Assembly: GCA_035640715.1 (NCBI GenBank)
Contig: DASQVO010000567.1
Span: forward strand, 1 to 10,139
DNA length: 10,139 nt
Direction: 5' to 3'
Source: DASQVO01 sp035640715
Lineage (GTDB): Bacteria; Actinomycetota; Actinomycetes; Streptosporangiales; Streptosporangiaceae
Part shown: piece by piece, positions 1 to 5,955 of the stretch
Position numbering within the stretch: position 1 is the first letter of the stretch
How the letters are laid out: every line of letters begins with the position of its first letter
Translations under genes and position numbers: made by a program
The notes under the pieces: generated by a model
What the model was told of the DNA's origin: nothing
Databases searched by the model: none
Seen by the model: only the letters and a program-made list of their open reading frames with translations

Positions 1-124
1 CCCAGATACGCTGCTGGCCGCGCCTGGTGCGTACCCGGTGGGAGCCCGGGCGCCTGGTCTCGTTCCAGCCGTCTCGTTTCAGTGCCGCCAGTACGCGTGC
101 AATCCTGGCCATGCATAGCATCAT
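1..124 (-). CDS. HicA-like toxin (YcfA family), N-terminal part, runs off left edge
   Basis: Reading leftward on the minus strand, the frame gives a short N-terminus, then ARVLAALKRDGW, then RRPGSHRV, ending at the window edge in QQRIW. The pattern 'L..L..DGW......GSHR' is the opening of the HicA/YcfA fold, a small RNA-binding double-stranded-RNA-like domain that acts as an mRNA interferase. In that family the His of GSH is the catalytic residue, and it is present here. Two adjacent ATG codons (124-119) sit about 9 nt after a GGAG and are the preferred start; the ATG at 112 is an alternative with no Shine-Dalgarno sequence. Only about 40 codons are visible. No HicB antitoxin can be recognised upstream (positions 125-642), so its partner, if any, lies past the left edge. 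The fragment is short, so the call is moderate; it could also be a decayed copy. Confidence 0.55.
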   Translation of the reverse strand, partial: MMLCMARIARVLAALKRDGWNETRRPGSHRVRTRRGQQRIW

Positions 125-408
125 AGAGCATTGCTCCGGCAATCCCGCGTAAGAAACGTGGGTGCGGACAGAACATTCTGATGCTTGCGGCGGCATCTAA
201 CGGACGGCACGACTTTCCAGGCGGGCAGGTTCTGTTTCAGGCGCAGGACCCTTGCTGTGCGGGCCAGCACGCCTGGGCCGCGGGTATTCCCGCCCGGCCG
301 CAGGCTCCCCGGCCGGCTCGGCGTGCGGACGCTCTGGGCTGTCTTTCCGAACCGGGAGTCCAGCCGCCGTGCCAGCCGCCGGCCATGTCGCTTCAGCGCG
401 ATTCCCCG

Positions 409-440
409 GCCGCCTGAAGGCGGCAGTCCCCTCGCGAGGG
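409..440. repeat. two adjacent perfect GC-rich inverted repeats
   Basis: GCCGCC-tgaa-GGCGGC (409-424) forms a 6-bp stem with a 4-base loop. CCCTCGCGAGGG (429-440) is a perfect 12-base palindrome starting 5 bases later. Neither has a T-tract. They lie in the gene-free stretch and could be relics of a terminator or chance GC palindromes. Confidence 0.35.
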
Positions 441-560
441 CTCTGATGGCTTGTCCTGACGGCGGTATGCGCCATCGGCGCGATCCGAGGCCGGCGGCAG
501 TCATCGAGTCGCCGGACTTCGGGGACCGGTAAACGGCGGGGACGTGTCATTAACCCGGCC

Positions 561-587
561 CCTTACGACGTAGTGCGCGATTAGGCG
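561..587 (+). repeat. imperfect direct repeat, copy 1 (left of the DinB-fold gene)
   Basis: This 27-base element begins CCTTACGACG and ends TGCGCGATTAGGCG. It matches copy 2 (1193-1221) at 23 of 27 positions, with one 2-base gap, in the same orientation. It is weakly dyad-symmetric (CCTTA/TTAGG ends). It lies about 55 bases beyond the stop codon of the DinB-fold gene, so the pair brackets that gene. Confidence 0.45.
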
Positions 588-642
588 ATCATGGACGAGC
601 CCTCGGCCAAAGGGTGACCATCCGCGCGGCTCTCCTATGGAC

Positions 643-1152
643 TCAGGCGCCCACGGTCCCGTCAATGCCCTCACGCAGGAAGTCCGCGTGCCCGTTATGG
701 CGGCCGTATTCCAGGAGCACGTGGATCATGACCATCCGCAGCGGGACTTCCTCGCCCCACCTCGGCTGATAGCCAGCCACGTCCAGTGACTCAGCGTCCC
801 GCTCGATGCGACGGGAGTTCTCCACTTCGGCCTCCCAGACCGCGAACGCGTCCTGGCTGCTCGGCGCGCTCGCGTCGAACGCCGCCTGGAAGTCGGTCTG
901 GCCGGACCAGACCATGGGCGCCTCGTTGTCGTCGAACACCCGGCGGAACCATGCACGCTCTACCTCCGCCATGTGGCGCACCAGACCGAGCAGTGAAAGC
1001 GTGGACGGCGGCATCGACTGCTTGCGCAGCTCATCGTCGGTGAGCCCTTCGCACTTCATCGCGAGCGTCGCACGGTGGTAGTCGAGGAAAGACCGCAGCA
1101 TGTCGCGCTCGGTGGCAAAGCTGGGCGGACCTATCCGCTTATCGACGGACAC
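643..1152 (-). CDS. DinB-fold protein, DUF664 family (mycothiol-transferase-like)
   Basis: A 169-residue protein that fits the actinobacterial DUF664 branch of the DinB/YfiT metalloenzyme superfamily, four-helix bundles that bind a divalent metal and are often thiol-dependent S-transferases. Visible hallmarks are FLDYHRATL near residue 22, PPSTLSLLGLVRHMAEVERAWF (residues 49-69, candidate ligand H60) and the C-terminal MIHVLLEYGRHNGHADFLRE block (residues 142-161, with H144, H152 and H155). The GTG start at 1152 is chosen because GAGGAG lies 8 nt upstream and the N-terminal length suits the family. A much longer open frame continues upstream to 1854, but its extra residues come from a decayed methyltransferase. 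The substrate is unknown. It is transcribed toward the gene-free stretch, alone, with a dyad-containing repeat 41-69 bases upstream of its start. Confidence 0.88.
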   Translation of the reverse strand: MSVDKRIGPPSFATERDMLRSFLDYHRATLAMKCEGLTDDELRKQSMPPSTLSLLGLVRHMAEVERAWFRRVFDDNEAPMVWSGQTDFQAAFDASAPSSQDAFAVWEAEVENSRRIERDAESLDVAGYQPRWGEEVPLRMVMIHVLLEYGRHNGHADFLREGIDGTVGA

Positions 1153-1192
1153 TGGTGGTACTCCTCGCCTGCGCCTGTATTGGGGACCAGAA

Positions 1193-1221
1193 CCTAACGA
1201 CGCGATGCGCGCAATTAGGCG
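1193..1221 (+). promoter_or_regulatory. dyad element / direct repeat copy 2, upstream of the DinB-fold gene
   Basis: This 29-base copy of the repeat at 561-587 is strongly symmetric about position 1206: CCTAA (1193-1197) pairs with TTAGG (1215-1219), and CGCG (1201-1204) pairs with CGCG (1208-1211) around ATG. It sits 41-69 bases upstream of the DinB-fold start, where an operator or promoter element would lie. A candidate operator reading is inferred; no regulator for it is identified in the window. Confidence 0.4.
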
Positions 1222-1258
1222 TTTGCGGAGAATACCGGAGGATCTCGGCGGGGCGGTG

Positions 1259-1832
1259 TCAGTGGCATATGAAGGCGGCAAGATCACTGGAGGTGATGAA
1301 GGCTCCTTCGTCATCGATGACCGCCTGCACTTGCCGGCGTATGTCCTCGGCGACATCCTCCCAGGGGCGGGCGGCCTCGTCTTGGTGGTGTCGGCCAGGC
1401 TGGCCACGTAGCCCGCGGCCACCGCCGCGTCGCGGATGACCACCGGCGGGTTGCTGGCGGGGCGGACGCAGGTGACGGTCTTGAAGGCGGCGCCAAGCTG
1501 CGCTGCCGCGTTCTCGGCGGTGAACGCGTGCGTGGCCGGGCGCATCTGCCAGCCGGGTGTTTCCTGGCGGACGGCGCGCTCGACCAGGGCGCACAGCGAC
1601 CGGGTGTGCCGGCCGCCGTTGGTCACGGCGATGCAGATGCCGCCCGGAGCATCCCCATCGACAGGTCGCACCCGACGGCCCTGACCTGCCGGTCCCACAG
1701 CGCGCGCAGGTAAACGCCGTTGCCGCAGCCAGCGTCCAGCACCCGCATCCCCGGCGACAGCCGGGCCAGGTCCAGGACCCACCCCACGATGTCGAAAAAC
1801 GGGTTCTGGTGCTGCCAGAAACGCTGGCGTTC
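1259..1832 (-). pseudogene. class I SAM-dependent methyltransferase remnant, multiply broken
   Basis: On the minus strand, ERQRFWQHQNPFFD leads into RVLDAGCGNGVYLRAL, the glycine-rich SAM-binding motif I, and then VGCDLSMGMLRAA with the post-I acidic residue. The frame then breaks at 1639-1647 and resumes one frame over with PGGICIAVTNG and the C-terminal half (RHTRSLCALVERAV, VVIRDAAVAAGYVASLAD). A second break, a missing single base near 1384-1391, shifts to the frame carrying HHQDEAARPWEDVAEDIRRQ through to a stop at 1259. The residues expected between LRAA and PGG (motifs II and III of the fold) are missing, and upstream the frame meets a stop at 1851-1853. The gene has thus lost its N-terminus, lost an internal block and gained a frameshift. 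It cannot make the full enzyme. Its original substrate is unknown. Confidence 0.8.
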
Positions 1833-2138
1833 GCCCAGGCCAGCCGGGTTTCACTGCCGGCGCGGTTCGAGGAGTGCCGGGAAATCGCCATCCATGAGAC
1901 TGCCGATCCCGACGTGATCGTCGTCGAGTACGAGCTTGCCGGGACCGTGACCACCGCCGGCTGCCGCGCCGCCGCTCCTTTCATCGCGGTCCTGCAGGTC
2001 CGGGACGGCCCGATTACCCGGTGGCGTGAGTACCAGGACGCTGTCGCCATCGCCCAGGCGCTGGGCCAGCTGCCCGCGCTGCTGGCCAGTGCCAGCGACA
2101 GCCAGCCCCGGTCCGCCGAGCCAGGACACGGCGCGTGA
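1833..2138 (+). pseudogene. SnoaL/NTF2-like protein, C-terminal fragment
   Basis: The plus-strand frame gives LPARFEECREIAIHET, then DPDVIVVEYELAGTV, then PFIAVLQVRDGPITRWREY and ALGQLPALLAS before a TGA at 2136. This matches the second half of SnoaL-like/ketosteroid-isomerase-like proteins, small cone-shaped barrels of about 130 residues. The N-terminal helices and first strands, including the usual catalytic or ligand-binding residues, are absent. To the left the frame runs straight into the antisense of the methyltransferase remnant, and there is no convincing start or ribosome binding site. The left boundary is uncertain (1833-1854). The fragment is presumed non-functional. Confidence 0.65.
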
Positions 2139-2195
2139 GTCGCGCGGGCCCCGAGGCGTGCTGGTGCGACTGGCGCCCGTCGGCTCACCTGGCAG

Positions 2196-2288
2196 GGTGT
2201 CCTGCGCGGCCTGCGCGTAGCGGGACCGGACCTGCTCGCGGAGATCCTGGGCTATGTCATCACTCGCCGGGGCCACCTCCAAGAGCAT
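2196..2288 (-). pseudogene. possible arsenite methyltransferase (ArsM-like) N-terminal fragment
   Basis: From an ATG at 2288 the minus frame reads about 30 residues containing DLREQVRSRYAQAAQ, which resembles the opening of ArsM-type methyltransferases ('LRE.VR.RYA.AA'). After this the frame loses all resemblance to a methyltransferase: no motif I and no As-binding cysteines follow. It starts immediately beside an ArsR-type operator and diverges from an intact arsR-like gene, the usual place for an ars structural gene. The identification rests on a short segment plus context, so it is tentative. The start codon is uncertain (ATG 2288, or TTG 2294 in the same frame). Confidence 0.42.
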
Positions 2289-2302
2289 AGACAATCGTCA
2301 AT
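2287..2302. promoter_or_regulatory. ArsR-type operator, copy 1
   Basis: ATAGACAATCGTCAAT is an imperfect inverted repeat (ATAGAC/GTCAAT arms around a 4-base centre). It matches copy 2 at 14 of 16 positions, with the copies 35 bases apart. It overlaps the putative start of the ArsM-like fragment on the minus strand, so a repressor bound here would block the leftward gene. Confidence 0.6.
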
Positions 2303-2321
2303 ATCGCAGCCGAACAGATAG

Positions 2322-2337
2322 ATAGACAGTTGTCAAT
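2322..2337. promoter_or_regulatory. ArsR-type operator, copy 2
   Basis: ATAGACAGTTGTCAAT is the second copy, 22-37 bases upstream of the arsR-like start. It overlaps the candidate -35 element for that gene, so it probably gives autorepression. The minus strand of its right half carries a perfect TTGACA. Confidence 0.6.
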
Positions 2338-2352
2338 ACTAAGGCGCATACT
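2323..2352 (+). promoter_or_regulatory. candidate promoter of the arsR-like gene, possibly leaderless
   Basis: TAGACA (2323-2328) and CATACT (2347-2352) are spaced 18 bases apart. A transcript would begin about 6-7 bases after the second box, which is the GTG at 2359 itself. There is no Shine-Dalgarno sequence before that GTG, consistent with a leaderless mRNA, a common arrangement in actinomycetes. The promoter assignment is inference from spacing. Confidence 0.4.
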
Positions 2353-2358
2353 GGCCTG

Positions 2359-2769
2359 GTGAGCACTGCTGCCATCCAGTCACCGAAGGCCGCCGGTGCA
2401 TGCTGTGCACCGCTGCTGCAGGCGCCGATCACCGCGGCGCAGGCCGCCAACCTTGCACAGCTGTTCAAGGCGCTGGCCGACCCGGCCCGGTTGCGGCTGG
2501 TGTCACTGGTCGCGGCGCATGAGGGCGGCGAAGCGTGCGTCTGCGAGCTGACCGAGCCGCTCGGCCTCACCCAGCCGACGATCTCGCACCACCTCAAGAT
2601 CCTCATCGACGCCGGCATCCTGACCCGCGAGAAGCGCGGGGTCTGTGCGTACTACGCGCTCGTGCTGGGTGCCCTCGACGCGGTCGCGTCCGTTCCTGAC
2701 GACCCGTCCTTCGTCACCGGGGTTAGCTGGCGAGGGGGGCGCGCTCGCGGTCGGTGCCGGCGGCGGTGA
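2359..2769 (+). CDS. ArsR-family (ArsR/SmtB) As(III)-type metalloregulator
   Basis: A 136-residue winged-helix repressor. LFKALADPARLRLVSLV (residues 35-51) opens the fold and CELTEPLGLTQPTISHHLKI is the recognition helix region, followed by the wing at REKRGVCAYYALV. Cysteine pair C15-C16 near the N-terminus plus C60/C62 before the recognition helices recall the Corynebacterium glutamicum ArsR site (C15, C16, C55), which senses arsenite; this suggests As(III) or Sb(III) as inducer. The GTG at 2359 is the start; no Shine-Dalgarno is seen and the mRNA may be leaderless. Two matching operators lie upstream. The expected leftward target is only a fragment. The last ~16 residues (GVSWRGGRARGRCRRR) are encoded antisense to the end of the MFS gene and look non-native, so the original stop was probably lost. 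Confidence 0.88.
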   Translation: MSTAAIQSPKAAGACCAPLLQAPITAAQAANLAQLFKALADPARLRLVSLVAAHEGGEACVCELTEPLGLTQPTISHHLKILIDAGILTREKRGVCAYYALVLGALDAVASVPDDPSFVTGVSWRGGRARGRCRRR

Positions 2770-3985
2770 TGCCGTCACGCTCATGGCGGCGGTCCGCGAG
2801 CCATGCGGCCAGCCCGAGGAGCGGGAAGATGGCGGCGGTGACCGACGCGCCGGTCCAGCCCCAGCGCCCGTAGGCCTGGGAGCCGGCGGCGGAGCCGAGG
2901 GCGCCGCCGATGAAGTACGTCGTCATGTAGATCGTGGTGAGCCGCGACCTGGCCTCCGGCAGCAGGTCGTAGATGACGCTCTGGTTGATCACATGTGAGG
3001 CCTGGACGCAGGCGTCCATCAGGAGCACGCCGATTATTAGCAGGGCGAGGCTCACCCCGCCGAGGTGGGCGCCGCCGAGCCCGATCAGGAGAAAGGAAAC
3101 GGCCATCAGCGCCAGCGCGGCGCCCGACGCGAGCCAGCGGAGTTGCCTGTGCGTGTCCAGCAGCCGGCTGCCGAAGGCGGCGGTGACCGCCCCGGCCGCC
3201 CCGGCGAGCGCGAACAGCCCGATGTCGAGCTGGGAGAAGCCGTACTGGGGGCCGGAGAGTAGATAGGTGACGGTCGTCCAGAAGCAGCCGAACGCCCCGA
3301 ACCCGCAGGCACCCATCAGGGAGCGCCAGCGCAGAACCGGCTCGGCCCGGGCGACGGCGAGCACGCCGCGCATCTGCTCCAGGTAACCCATGGTCAGCTC
3401 GCGCGGGTGGTCGGGCAGCGATACCCGTAGGGCGACGGTCGTGAGCGCCATCACCACCGCGGCTACCCCGTAGACGGCGCGCCACCCAGCGGCCTGCGCG
3501 ATGATGCCGGAGAACGTGCGGGACAGCAGGATGCCGATCAGCAGGCCGCCCATGAGCGTGCCGATAACGCGGCTGCGCTGGTCGTCGGTGGCGAGGGTGG
3601 CCGCGTACGGGACGAGCATCTGCACGACGACCGAGGTGATGCCGACACCCGCGGCGAGCGCGCCGAGGACGTCCAGGGTCGGCGCGGCCGCGCTGGCGAC
3701 CAGCGCGAGGGTGTCGATGGTGAGCAGCGCGGTGAGCAGCGGCCGCCGCCGGGTGATGTCACCGGCCGGGACGACCAGCAGCAGGGCCACCGCGTACCCG
3801 AGTTGCGCGGCGGTGACCAGAAGCGACGCGGCGGCCTGGGATGCGTGCAGCGAGGATCCGATGACCTGCAGCAGCGGCTGTGCGTAGTACAGGTTGGCCA
3901 CCGCGACGGCGCAGGTGACAGCCATCAGGCGGACCAGGCCGGGGGACAGGGCAGACGGCGGCCGGGAGGCCGGCTCCTGCGACAC
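2723..3985 (-). CDS. MFS transporter (drug/metabolite exporter type)
   Basis: A 420-residue inner-membrane protein with about 12 hydrophobic segments in two halves. AVANLYYAQPLL (residues 28-39) is characteristic of a DHA1-like MFS branch, and the motif-A loop is present as GDITRRRP (residues 75-82) between TM2 and TM3. Such proteins usually export small compounds by proton antiport; the substrate is not predictable. The GTG at 3985 follows a GGAAGGG about 8-10 nt upstream that lies partly in a small hairpin (3986-3998). The gene diverges from a TetR regulator across a 190-bp region holding a 42-bp dyad, the usual layout for a TetR-controlled exporter. Its 3' end overlaps the convergent arsR-like gene by 47 bases. 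Confidence 0.92.
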   Translation of the reverse strand: MSQEPASRPPSALSPGLVRLMAVTCAVAVANLYYAQPLLQVIGSSLHASQAAASLLVTAAQLGYAVALLLVVPAGDITRRRPLLTALLTIDTLALVASAAAPTLDVLGALAAGVGITSVVVQMLVPYAATLATDDQRSRVIGTLMGGLLIGILLSRTFSGIIAQAAGWRAVYGVAAVVMALTTVALRVSLPDHPRELTMGYLEQMRGVLAVARAEPVLRWRSLMGACGFGAFGCFWTTVTYLLSGPQYGFSQLDIGLFALAGAAGAVTAAFGSRLLDTHRQLRWLASGAALALMAVSFLLIGLGGAHLGGVSLALLIIGVLLMDACVQASHVINQSVIYDLLPEARSRLTTIYMTTYFIGGALGSAAGSQAYGRWGWTGASVTAAIFPLLGLAAWLADRRHERDGITAAGTDRERAPLAS

Positions 3986-3998
3986 GGGTGAATCACCC
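3986..3998 (-). promoter_or_regulatory. perfect inverted repeat directly before the MFS start codon
   Basis: GGGTGAATCACCC is a perfect 6+1+6 palindrome ending at the base next to the MFS GTG. Read on the minus strand it overlaps part of the likely Shine-Dalgarno (GGAAGGG). With a one-base centre a true hairpin would open its innermost pairs, so it may act either as a weak mRNA hairpin or as a DNA site. Confidence 0.4.
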
Positions 3999-4097
3999 TT
4001 CCGGTGACGTACCGAGCATGCGGGCGGGACATCCTGTGCGCGCTCGCGTGAACATGCGTCACGCAGGCACGAGGCCCGTTAACCACGGTGCCAGGTG

Positions 4098-4139
4098 CCA
4101 ACTGAATAGTCAAACTAGATAGTTAGACCGTTCAGTTGG
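4098..4139. promoter_or_regulatory. 42-bp nested dyad, probable TetR operator
   Basis: Outer arms CCAACTGAA (4098-4106) and TTCAGTTGG (4131-4139) are perfectly complementary. An inner palindrome, AACTAgaTAGTT (4113-4124), shares exactly the same centre (between 4118 and 4119). Overall 17 of 21 positions pair. The element lies between the divergent MFS and TetR genes and directly abuts TAGACT (4140-4145), a candidate -10 box for the TetR gene. The length fits two TetR dimers binding together, as in QacR-type operators. Assignment to the adjacent TetR protein is inferred from position. Confidence 0.75.
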
Positions 4140-4175
4140 TAGACTGAGACGAAACATTGACGGGAGGAACCGGCA

Positions 4176-4766
4176 ATGGGGTCGGATCCTGAATCGACGC
4201 GGCGGCGCATCTTCGAGGCCGCCGTCGAGGAATTCGCAGAGCATGGCAACGCCGGAGCGCGGGTGGACCGGATCGCTGAGAAAGCGCATGCCAACAAGGA
4301 ATCCATCTACCGGTATTTCGGGCCCAAGGATGAGCTGCTGCGGCGCGTGCTCGACCGCTACCTGGACGAGCGCGGCGAGCATCTGCTGCCCAAGTCGCAG
4401 GACCTGGACGCCTACGCGGCCGGCCTGTTCCGCTACTTTGCCGCCCATCCGGAGTTCCTCCGCCTCTCGCTGTGGGAGGCCCTCGAGCTGGACGCCCGCC
4501 CCGACGCGTACGCCATGGAGCATCGCCGCCGTCACTACCGGGAAAAGCTCGCCTCAATCGCCGAGCAGCAGAGCGCCGGGAGGATCGATCCGGAGCTCGA
4601 TCCCCGGCACCTGCTGGTCACCCTGCTCGGGATCGCGAATTACTGGCTCGTCATGCCGCAGCTGGTGCGGGTCATCTTCGGCGAGGAACCCGACGCGGCG
4701 ACGCTCGCCCGCCACGAGGAGTTCATCGCGGACTGCGTGCGCCGCATCGTCGCGCCGAGGTGTTAG
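4176..4766 (+). CDS. TetR/AcrR-family transcriptional regulator
   Basis: A 196-residue repressor. The N-terminal TetR_N domain covers residues 7-55: TRRRIFEAAVEEFAEHG, then the helix-turn-helix ARVDRIAEKAHANKESIYRYF with the typical 'IYRYFGPKDELL' ending. The C-terminal two-thirds is an all-helical ligand-binding and dimerisation domain with aromatic and hydrophobic residues (FRYFAAHPEFLRLSLWEAL; LLGIANYWLVMPQLV). The ATG at 4176 is preceded by GGGAGGA (4162-4168) at 7 nt. A candidate -10 (4140-4145) abuts the 42-bp dyad, implying autoregulation together with the divergent MFS gene. The stop codon lies in a 12-base tandem duplication. The ligand is unknown. Confidence 0.92.
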   Translation: MGSDPESTRRRIFEAAVEEFAEHGNAGARVDRIAEKAHANKESIYRYFGPKDELLRRVLDRYLDERGEHLLPKSQDLDAYAAGLFRYFAAHPEFLRLSLWEALELDARPDAYAMEHRRRHYREKLASIAEQQSAGRIDPELDPRHLLVTLLGIANYWLVMPQLVRVIFGEEPDAATLARHEEFIADCVRRIVAPRC

Positions 4767-4777
4767 CCGAGGTGTTA
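4754..4777 (+). repeat. 12-base perfect tandem duplication across the TetR stop codon
   Basis: GCCGAGGTGTTA occurs at 4754-4765 and again at 4766-4777. The TetR stop TAG is made at the junction (TA from copy 1, G from copy 2). It looks like a recent slippage or duplication event. Confidence 0.75.
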
Positions 4778-4866
4778 AGGGACCTCCCATCCTGCGTGGG
4801 GACTGCCACCACGACCTCGTTCGGCACCTGCGAATTTCACACGGAACCACGTGATTGGAGAACGCA

Positions 4867-5877
<1,011 letters not shown>

Positions 5878-5893
5878 CGGCCCGCTAAGCGAC

Positions 5894-5930
5894 CGGGCCC
5901 AGCTGCGGGAGTTCCCCGCAGCTGGGCCCG
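5894..5930. terminator. strong stem-loop between convergent genes, probable bidirectional terminator
   Basis: A perfect 16-bp GC-rich stem, CGGGCCCAGCTGCGGG paired with its complement at 5915-5930, closes a 5-base loop. It lies 16 bases after the aldo/keto reductase stop and 25 bases after the helicase stop on the other strand. There is no long T-tract on either side, which is common for actinomycete terminators. Confidence 0.85.
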
Positions 5931-5955
5931 TCTGTCACTTTGGGATGGCCCCGTG

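Larger units (their letters stand above)
125..642. other. gene-free stretch with hairpins, no recognisable coding sequence
   Basis: All six frames were considered. The open frames here are rich in Arg, Pro and Gly, overlap one another on both strands, lack Shine-Dalgarno sequences and match no family known to me, so they look like chance open frames in GC-rich DNA. A small dyad, CAGAACATTCTG (169-180), lies 45-55 bases upstream of the HicA start and could belong to its promoter region. Two adjacent stem-loops at 409-440 and one copy of an imperfect repeat at 561-587 are listed separately. The stretch may hold the remains of lost genes. Confidence 0.5.

Noticed and set aside
185..550. Open frames of 60-127 codons on both strands in the left gene-free stretch
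   Set aside because: They overlap in several frames, are dominated by Arg/Pro/Gly, lack Shine-Dalgarno sequences and match no recognisable family.
1192..1221. Integron attC-like site (ACCTAAC ... ATTAGGC)
   Set aside because: The ends resemble the RYYYAAC and GTTRRRY core sites, but the right end has A for the required G, the whole element is only ~29 bases (attC sites are about 57 or more), and no integron integrase is present.
643..1854. A single 403-residue minus-strand protein joining a methyltransferase-like region to the DinB-fold domain
   Set aside because: The upstream residues are out-of-frame methyltransferase remnants and intergenic DNA. The DinB-fold part has its own GTG with a good Shine-Dalgarno at 1152. 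The long open frame is a chance effect of high GC.
4784..4802. Terminator between the TetR and reductase genes
   Set aside because: Only a 4-bp CCCA/TGGG stem with a 7-base loop can be drawn, too weak to claim.
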